A stretch of DNA of 5,610 nt from assembly GCA_022712835.1 (NCBI GenBank), contig JAFLJU010000365.1:1-5610 (forward strand), given 5' to 3'. How positions within the stretch are numbered: the stretch's first letter is position 1; every line of letters starts with the position of its first letter. Made by a program: the position numbers and the translations under genes. This document shows, piece by piece, positions 5,558 to 5,610 of the stretch. This DNA comes from Desulfobacteraceae bacterium. GTDB lineage: Bacteria; Desulfobacterota; Desulfobacteria; Desulfobacterales; Desulfobacteraceae. The notes under the pieces were generated by a model. It was not told the origin of the DNA. It searched no databases and worked only from the letters and a program-made list of their open reading frames with translations.

Positions 5558-5610
5558 ATGAATCCCCTATTGATGTCCCTCCTGCTCATTGTCGGGCTGG
5601 TTGTTTTTGG
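5558..5610 (+). CDS. Start of a membrane protein gene, possibly an ETF-linked Fe-S oxidoreductase (3' end cut by window)
   Basis: Only 17 complete codons are visible: MNPLLMSLLLIVGLVVF. This is a strongly hydrophobic stretch fitting a first transmembrane helix. ATG 5558 has a TGAGG ribosome binding site and follows etfA by 41 nt, so it is probably in the etf operon. In several anaerobic Desulfobacterota and in Geobacter, etfBA is followed by a membrane-anchored Fe-S oxidoreductase related to the HdrD/DUF224 family. That protein has nitrate-reductase-gamma-like helices at its N-terminus and is thought to pass ETF electrons to menaquinone. The hydrophobic start and position fit that, but no cysteine motif is in view, so the identity is inference. 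A transporter or other membrane protein remains possible. Confidence 0.6.
   Translation, partial: MNPLLMSLLLIVGLVVF

Overview
The window looks like part of the chromosome of an anaerobic, moderate-GC bacterium. A sulfate-reducing Desulfobacteraceae-type member of the Desulfobacterota is my best guess. The reasons are the flavin and iron-sulfur rich gene content and the etfB-etfA pair followed by a membrane-protein start. The taxonomic call is inference from gene content, not from a marker gene. All genes lie on the + strand, closely packed. Both end genes are cut by the window edges.

Left block (1-3595): an NAD(P)H-oxidising (diaphorase) module and a formate dehydrogenase maturation gene. 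In order these are the 3' end of a NuoE/HndA-type [2Fe-2S] subunit, a 646-residue NuoF/HydB/HndC-type flavoprotein with extra iron-sulfur domains at both ends, a 211-residue HoxU/NuoG-N-terminus-like iron-sulfur subunit, and fdhD. Gaps are 9 nt, an 8-bp overlap, and 6 nt, so one transcript is likely. The three electron-transfer subunits resemble the soluble modules that join NAD(P)H to a ferredoxin-linked hydrogenase or formate dehydrogenase. The fdhD next door points to formate dehydrogenase, but no molybdenum or tungsten catalytic subunit lies in the window.

Right block (3648-5610): etfB (TTG start with a strong ribosome binding site), etfA, and the first 17 codons of a gene with a strongly hydrophobic N-terminus. 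This order matches clusters in which an electron transfer flavoprotein passes electrons from acyl-CoA dehydrogenases to a membrane Fe-S oxidoreductase and then to menaquinone. The identity of the last gene is a guess from position and hydrophobicity only.

The least ordinary non-coding feature is the 132-nt gap between etfB and etfA. It carries three tandem GGTCCC-containing units, a perfect 12-bp palindrome and a separate perfect 14-bp palindrome. A 13-bp direct repeat also brackets the fdhD-etfB junction. I see no RNA gene, CRISPR array, insertion sequence or convincing rho-independent terminator. I do not see clear evidence for a wholly new system. The most notable protein-level oddity is the loss of the His/Cys cluster motif in the HoxU-like subunit.
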